This document shows positions 58,290-64,000 of a stretch of 64,000 nucleotides of DNA, piece by piece (position 1 is the first letter of the stretch; the number at the start of each line of letters is the position of its first letter). Source of the DNA: Limnoperna fortunei (taxonomy: Eukaryota > Mollusca > Bivalvia > Mytilida > Modiolidae); NCBI GenBank assembly GCA_944474755.1, contig OX104114.1, positions 28,977,220 to 29,041,219 on the forward strand, read 5' to 3'. The position numbers and the translations under genes are program-made. A model generated the notes under the pieces. That model saw only the letters and a program-made list of their open reading frames with translations. It did no database searches and was not told the origin of the DNA.

Positions 58290-58560
58290 TTTGAATATTG
58301 TTTTACGTGACGTGACGTGACGTTACGTACGTTTCAGCAATTTTTCAGCTAAATCATGACGTCAAGTTTTAATTAGGGAGGAAGCCGGAGTACCCGGAGG
58401 AAAACCCCGACATTCGGTAGGAAAACTGGCAATCCTTGTCAATTAAGATTGGAGTCGACTACACTCTGTCGGCAATGAGAATCTCACCTGCAATCTCAGT
58501 GTTGACAGACCACGTCATCAATAGTAAACGAACTACCTTAACCACCGAAGCCCCGATTGA
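58290..58560 (-). repeat. SINE, reverse, unit-C-specific
   Basis: Well preserved: cagcaatttttcagctaaat, acccggaggaaaaccccgac, aggaaaactggcaatccttg, and head ctaccttaaccaccgaagcc. The 3' end carries (acgtg)n expansion at 58305-58332. A and B lack it at this place. Confidence 0.85.
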
Positions 58561-58564
58561 CTTA

Positions 58565-58690
58565 TTTTTCTTCCCGACGTTTGGGTTTATTTAAAACTAT
58601 GTAGTAACTTTCTCCACCAAAAAAAATGGACGTCATGGTATAGTTAAAATTAATTTAAGTCGGTTAAAACAACATTTAACGACACAAACG
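58565..58690 (+). repeat. SINE 3' half, unit C
   Basis: Counterpart of 3650-3740. Its 5' half was lost where the reverse SINE inserted: cttcccgacgtttgggttta, tggacgtcatggtatag. Confidence 0.65.
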
Positions 58691-58999
58691 AAATCCAATT
58701 TGTCATAGACGATGTTTTGTTGTTTTTCATTCTTGTGGCGGATATGACTTAAATTGATTATCAGTAGTTTGATTATCTATGCAAGTGTGCATCTTAAAGT
58801 GTATATTTATTATATTTACATACAGCTATATATTGCACTTTTATTATTGAAACAATCCATAAAAACGTACATGTACTCACGAAACATTCTTTGGAAAATT
58901 TAGTCTTTGTTTAAGATTAATGTTTAAAATATACAAAACACGAATTAAGATAAAATATGAACTTCAAGATGTTTTTTTTACCAGTTTTGTATATTTTAC

Positions 59000-59203
59000 C
59001 TGGGTAAATTCGTCAGTTAGAGGTTCTATATCACTCAAATCACAACATATTTCAAGAACGAACTTGGTTTCGTGCATTCCTAGACGGTCTGTTGTGATAA
59101 ATCTCATTGGATAAGTCCATAGGACATCTACGTTCAATGGAAAGCAAGCCATATCCATTGCAAACTTTCTTTTGTTCGTATTCCACGAAGAAAAATTATG
59201 GAC
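59000..59203 (-). pseudogene. B3GAT-like: GT43 glucuronosyltransferase, copy C (single exon left)
   Basis: 204 bases, open in phase 0, with acceptor ttttccag and donor CAG|gtaaaa. It encodes VHNFSSWNTNKRKFAMDMAC, then FPLNVDVLW, GMHETKFVLEICC and DIEPLTDEFTQ. Conserved residues have changed: DMAGFA is DMACFP, and the CTK near the end is FTQ. There is one extra residue in the KFVLE stretch and one less before it. The terminal exon is deleted, and the unit ends before the upstream exons, so this is a pseudogene fragment. Confidence 0.9.
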
Positions 59204-60349
59204 CTGGAAAATTAGGAAGGATTAGGTATCAAACTTAATAATAACTAATGAATAATTTGCTTATTGGAACGTTATGCAGAAAATTCATAATATATACATT
59301 GTTTGTTTAATAAGTGTTTTAAAATTAGCAAAAATATTATCGAAAAGTAGCAACAGTGCATGGAGGGATAATTCATCAGATGAAATGTATATAGACGCTG
59401 CATTTACAATTGACATTTTCTATAATAATATTAAAGTTTGAATGATGGTACCTTGCCAGGTAATTTTTAAATTGTTTTACCATATAATGTAATTCTGATT
59501 GCTAAAGAAAAAGTTCCTGTATAATCTAATATAAAAATGGAATCGACACAGTCTGATTAAAATCAAGAGTAATAAAGTAATAATATTTTTTTTACTGCGA
59601 CCTTAGATTATCGGTGATCCTACAAAATTTGTCAAGAAATACCTATTATAAAAATGTTTCACCCCATAACTGCATTAAAATGTTCTTATTTTTACGGAAT
59701 CCAATGTTGACCTTTTTCTGATCTGATTCATTACGCGTTTGTAACACAAACACCTTGTCATCAATGACGCGTCTGCTCTTAAAAGATTTACTACGATTGA
59801 GGAAAATTCGTAGGTTTTATTTATGGAACTTAACAGTTACTGACTTGGATATGCGGTCGCACTCAACCTCAAAATGTATATTAACTGGAGAAATAATACA
59901 TTTTTCTTAAGAAATCCTGATAGCGATCTTTATCAGTCAGTAATTGTAAAATACATGCCATTCCATTATTATGACTCTACATCACCATCATATAATTCAA
60001 TAGAATTTTTGCTTCATTTTAAACACTGCATATGCCCTATATTAACACTGACACACATAAATATGAAATTAAATCGGAATTTGATTTCATTGTCTGTTGA
60101 CCTTATAATAACGTGACTTTAGGCGCCAAAATACCGAAAGTTAAAATAAAAACTCAAAACAGAATACAAACTTATGAAACAAAATCCTCGACTTGGTAAA
60201 GATTGTCATTTTCTGCATGACAAACGTATATTTTTATTATGACATTGCACATGTAGCTTATTTCTGATGACAGAAGAACCTATTTTCAGCATTTTACACC
60301 TGTTAGCCGGGAATAAATCCATTACCTTCGTTATTAACCGTGTGTATGT

Positions 60350-60431
60350 AAATTGTACTACCTGAACGTACTTATGGAAAGCCATCGGCTCCGCTTCAGT
60401 CTAAAGAAACTACTTTCAGGTGGTACAATTT
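60350..60431. repeat. 82-bp inverted-repeat element (unit C)
   Basis: Arms aaattgtactacctgaacgta and its near complement tactttcaggtggtacaattt. Counterpart of 45052-45131. Confidence 0.75.
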
Positions 60432-60600
60432 CCATTCACCCCGGTAATAACATAGGTACCTGATAATATGCACTCGTTGTTTTATCCAATCAAAACGCAT
60501 GAAACAAGAACTGGTTACGGTAATATAACAACGTTCTTGTTTGTCGTTCTGAATTGATGTCGGATATTAAACAATAGAGAGTCCGTAGTCGCTATCGCGG

Positions 60601-61260
60601 CAGGGAGGTCGCCGATGCGTTTATCACAACATTATTTATTTTCTCGTGACGGTAGATTTTTCCAATTTAGCCAACTTCAAATAGCACGGAATCAATGTTC
60701 GCCTTGTTAATTTAATAAAAAAATGTATGAATGTAAAGATTAGACCTTTATCTGTCTAATTATATCGATTGTATGAAAAATAGGTACGACTGGGTACTCT
60801 ATTCAAGCGTTTGAAGTGGAGACGTTTAGCAAAAAATGGCCGCCTGAATTTTTGTGTCAAAAAGCATTTCAAAATTAATTCCGCAAGCTGTTACCCGGCC
60901 GATTTTTATCATTTATGGCTTAAAATTGAGGAAAAGTTTTCAATATTTTAGATCCGTTTGTCGATTTTCAATGTAAAAATATGAAAAAAATGAAAAACAT
61001 GTTCCAAAAATACGATTCTATCTCCCCGCAAGGTTCTCAGAATCGAATGTTGGCGATTTCACCCATTCTCTACCCAAAAGTAACCTTGGTTTCATGTAAA
61101 AAACAATAGCAGCTTGCAGAATTAATTGGATATTTTGGTGGTCTTGGCTTGGTTTTTATCAAAAATGGAGCTGGAAGAGTTATCGTTCTTGCTCGTCGGA
61201 TAACTTTAATCTGCTATTGTTTTCGCAAGTTCTTTTCACTCGCTTAAAAAAAACTGAATT
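60601..61260. other. Unique sequence, possible upstream region
   Basis: Outside the duplication and slightly richer in G+C. No motif is recognised. Its position before a good splice donor would suit a promoter, but this is only inference. Confidence 0.3.
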
Positions 61261-61265
61261 TTACA

Positions 61266-61340
61266 GACGTTTTTCTTGACGGACTGTTGACTTGTGGTAA
61301 TACCAACGTTAGACCTAGGCCAAGGAGGCCAATCGTCAAC
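61266..61340 (+). other. Possible exon with strong splice donor
   Basis: The segment between gaattttacag and G|gtgagt is open in one frame (DVFLDGLLTCGNTNVRPRPR...). The splice signals are good, and the surrounding base composition differs from the AT-rich flanks. No homologue is recognised. It may be a first or 5' UTR exon of a plus-strand gene continuing right. Confidence 0.35.
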
Positions 61341-63100
61341 GGTGAGTACAAATATTTAATTATAAATAGTAAAAATTTAAGAAAATAGCGAAATGTCAGG
61401 TTCCGTGACCCCTAACATCTGCATTAAAAAAATAACTTTCCCATTGTAAAAGCCTTGAATAGCTTAAAATTTCGCTTCATTTTCCCAAATATAGTTGAGT
61501 TTAAGTGAACAGTTTGGCTAAAAACGATCCAAAAAAAGAATTCAATTTCAAGCGCTTACTTCTTCTCTCGATCAATTTTAAATCCATTAAGAATACCTCA
61601 CATGTTATTGATAGACTTCTCTGGGTTTTCCGTTTCATTTAATATATGTTGGGAGAATTTGTACAAATCTTCAAACTTTTACCAATGTTTTGGTTTCTTA
61701 AACTGTTTTTATACGCCACGTACAAACAATATTTAGTTGTTTGGTATTTACAACATTATCAAGTATTATTAACGACTCAAAAGTGTCAGTTAGCAAAAGA
61801 ATGTAAACTTTTTGAAAACTGAGTAGAAAGAATTTGCATATTCTGAAAATAATAAAACGAAATTACTGATAGTTTGTCAGATTTATTACTAAATTGTTTC
61901 CAACATGTATTACAATACATGGTTTTAGTTTTACTGGGAATTGTACAATGTTATTACAATACTTAATTAGTTTTCTTCTACGTTAGGTAGCAGGGAGAGT
62001 TTCTATTTGATAGTATACAATTGACTCTATCCAAACTGGGCATAGCCATAAAGTCAATTGTAATGCTATTAGAAACAACATTCTTACATAAATGGTAATG
62101 ATTTATCTCAACTACTAGTAACAGTAATTATTAGTTTTTTATGTTTGTGGAAGTTAAGGGAGTTAATTTTCTCAATAATTCATGTAGATTTTATTTTTTT
62201 ATTTAAAATTACAAGTTTTACATATAGTTTGATGATAATTAACATTTTCTGGTACTATCAGTTTAATAAATACATATTTTGGGGTATTTTAATTAGATTT
62301 TTTCCAGCATCGATTTTTAGCAGACCAAGTACCTACAGTTATTATACATGTTATTAAATTGTTTTTTATTATTTCTTCCAGAATAAATAATCTAAACTGT
62401 CTCACGTCATTAAACTTAATGTGTGTTATATCTTTGTACAGAGAGCCATAATTATGCACGTATTCTTATAGTTTTAGTGATAAATTATAATATTATGTGC
62501 ACAGGTGATTAATTATATGCATTGCAATATGACTTAAGTTCAGTATACTTATGTTTCTTTATTTGTTTTTTTAAAAACATTTCAGTTCGATTTTCTTGAG
62601 TTCTGAAGACAATTTTTTCAATATGGTTGGTATTTAGTGTTTTAATTAATTAATTTGTTTTAGTTTTATAATTTTGAATAAATTTAAACGAAGGTTGAAA
62701 TATATGATAAGTGATTTAGTATCATAAAAATAAGTGTACATGATAGAAACCATTATTTATGTACATCAAATAAAAAAAAAACCTAAAAGGAAATTGTGAA
62801 TGTGTCAAACCAGGTACATGGACAAATAATTTTTAAAAGTAAAAGTTAACCTTAATAAATTTTGACTTTGTTTCATCAGGTGCCAAGCGCAACAAAAATG
62901 TTAATAATGGAAAACTTAACAAATATACATTAACAACTGGTGTAAATATGCATTCTTCTATTTTTGTCGGATGGTATGCATAGTATTATGGACTTTTCCA
63001 AAAGACGGTTTGGGACTAATTTTGAGATGGGACCATCTGGAGATTTAAATGGTAGGTACCCCTCAGTCCTCGGAAAGTATGGTAAGTATTCTTCAGTCTA
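61341..63100. other. AT-rich sequence, nothing recognised
   Basis: No gene signal is seen. A small repeat of gtaagta-like words occurs near 63050-63110. It could be intron if the flanking exons are real. Confidence 0.4.
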
Positions 63101-63112
63101 GGGTGAGTAAGT

Positions 63113-63932
63113 ATGGTAGATGGAGAAGCCTTCTTTCCCATCTACCAGTGTCTGAGTGACCATATGGATAGAGTAGACCCGACTTCACTTTCACAGGTAT
63201 GTATTCCTCTCTATCCAGATGCCAGGACCCGTGAGGAGTTGTATTTGCCAGAGTGTAGGCGTGATGGACATACGGAGGAGGACCTAATCAGTACTAGTGT
63301 CACAAGGAAGCTTTCACCTGGACCGAGCACCTTGGGACTGAAGATGGAACTTAACAGGTATGTTAAAAAGTACCAAGTACGTTACGGCAATAAGGTAGAG
63401 AGATTTCATAGTATTGTCAGTTTTATTATGTTAGGTGAGAAAGATGACTGACACAGAAAAGCATACACTGTATGTAACAGTGAAGAGAAAGGTAGAGATA
63501 GTTGAAGAAGCAAGCAGACGAGTCAGATAGAGTTGATGAAGGAAGAGGTGTTCTAATTGCCATTGGTAGCCATTACAAGTGACGTCTTGGTTGACAAAAT
63601 GAATCCCTCAATCTGCAGTTAGATCCGGTGATTATTCCAATAGAGCTAAGATGATTAGTTGAGTCTTTAGCTAATTTTTTTACCAATATGCACGAAGAAG
63701 GGCAGAAGCTAGTAACCAGGAACATGGAGTTAGAGAATAATTGTTGGTAAGTGAGCAGAAGAAAGCCACTACCATCCAGCACCAGGAAGAAATGGAGGAG
63801 ATGAAAGACCGCCTTCAGGAGAAGAGCAGACGACTGAAGGACCACTACAAGCAGATGGTTGAGAAAGAAAGATCAAAACTGTCATTTGAAATTTTACTTA
63901 AATTAAAAAACAACAATAAGAACATGCATTAA
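63113..63932 (+). pseudogene. Unrecognised coding-like region with coiled coil, frame-broken
   Basis: The first frame (63113-63451) starts MVDGEAFFPIYQCLSDHMDR and contains CIPLYPDARTREELYLPE and KLSPGPSTLGLKMELNRYVK. After stops and frame changes, ESLANFFTNMHEEGQKLVTR appears, then from 63741 EEMEEMKDRLQEKSRRLKDH followed by YKQMVEKERSKL, a charged heptad-like coiled coil. Codon texture is protein-like and differs from the flanks. Breaks could be introns, but no consistent splice set was found, so a decayed gene or retrocopy is more likely. Possible donors exist (CAG|gtatgt at about 63357). Function unknown. Confidence 0.45.
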
Positions 63933-64000
63933 TGTTTTTGATAATACCAATATAGTTTATGAAAAATGCAAGGATATTGTATTATATTTTTAATTTAATA

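Larger units (their letters stand above)
56614..58975. other. Intron of copy C between lost last exon and DMAGFA exon
   Basis: Homologous to B 41146-44250. Contents are the LINE fragment and two SINEs listed separately. No exon was found. Confidence 0.6.
51660..60600. repeat. Segmental duplication, unit C (truncated)
   Basis: This is the third unit. It matches B from the block beginning near acttatgaagtt (B 35350, C 51668) to the word ggatattaaacaatagagagtccgtag (B about 45265, C about 60565). It contains only the DMAGFA exon of the gene. The B interval of about 40257-41146, which holds the terminal exon, is replaced here by a Tc1-like remnant. A private reverse SINE sits at 58290-58560. Sequence right of 60600 shows no match to A or B. 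Confidence 0.85.

Noticed and set aside
63741..63932. Calling the coiled coil a kinesin or myosin tail
   Set aside because: Heptad-like charged sequence alone is not diagnostic, and no motor or other signature domain is visible.

Overview
The window is AT-rich, gene-poor eukaryotic DNA, most likely from a mollusc and probably a bivalve. I base this on intron-containing genes with GT/AG junctions, a very repetitive tRNA-derived SINE family whose 3' part (gcgttaaac... plus an AAAC tail) I associate with bivalve genomes, and non-LTR, Tc1 and tyrosine-recombinase elements. No species call is possible from sequence alone. Nearly all of the longer open frames are chance or shadow frames.

The organising feature is a segmentally duplicated locus for a GT43 glucuronosyltransferase (B3GAT/GlcAT family), read on the minus strand. 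Unit A covers about 1-11290, unit B about 35340-50375 and unit C about 51660-60600. A further intronic scrap lies at about 11590-12535. Units A and B each keep five recognisable exons: a membrane-anchor exon, a DDD-motif exon, a WPVG/GGR exon, a DMAGFA exon and a terminal WHT exon. Unit C keeps only the DMAGFA exon. Unit A is a pseudogene with three independent frame breaks. Unit B is nearly intact, with one extra base in a homopolymer. Unit C is 5'-truncated and lost its last exon to a deletion joined to a Tc1 remnant. The units share an old LINE fragment, several SINE insertions and a 37-41 bp minisatellite at their 3' edge, so these predate the duplications. Copy-specific insertions postdate them.

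Between A and B (about 12.5-35.3 kb) the sequence is mostly featureless. It is interrupted by a 2.3-kb terminal-inverted-repeat element with a 6-bp target duplication (19494-21794), a few small foldback elements, and a decayed 6.3-kb Ngaro-like tyrosine-recombinase retrotransposon (25348-31612, minus strand). The latter has split direct repeats in the order A-internal-B-A-B and remnants of SGNH hydrolase, zinc knuckle, RT, RNase H and tyrosine recombinase.

The right end (60.6-64 kb) is outside the duplication. It holds a possible first exon at about 61.27 kb and, from 63.1 kb, coding-like but frame-broken sequence rich in coiled-coil residues that I do not recognise. The candidate system is the decaying glucuronosyltransferase array together with the split-repeat hydrolase-bearing retroelement. 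Both are known families in an unusual local arrangement, not a wholly new system.
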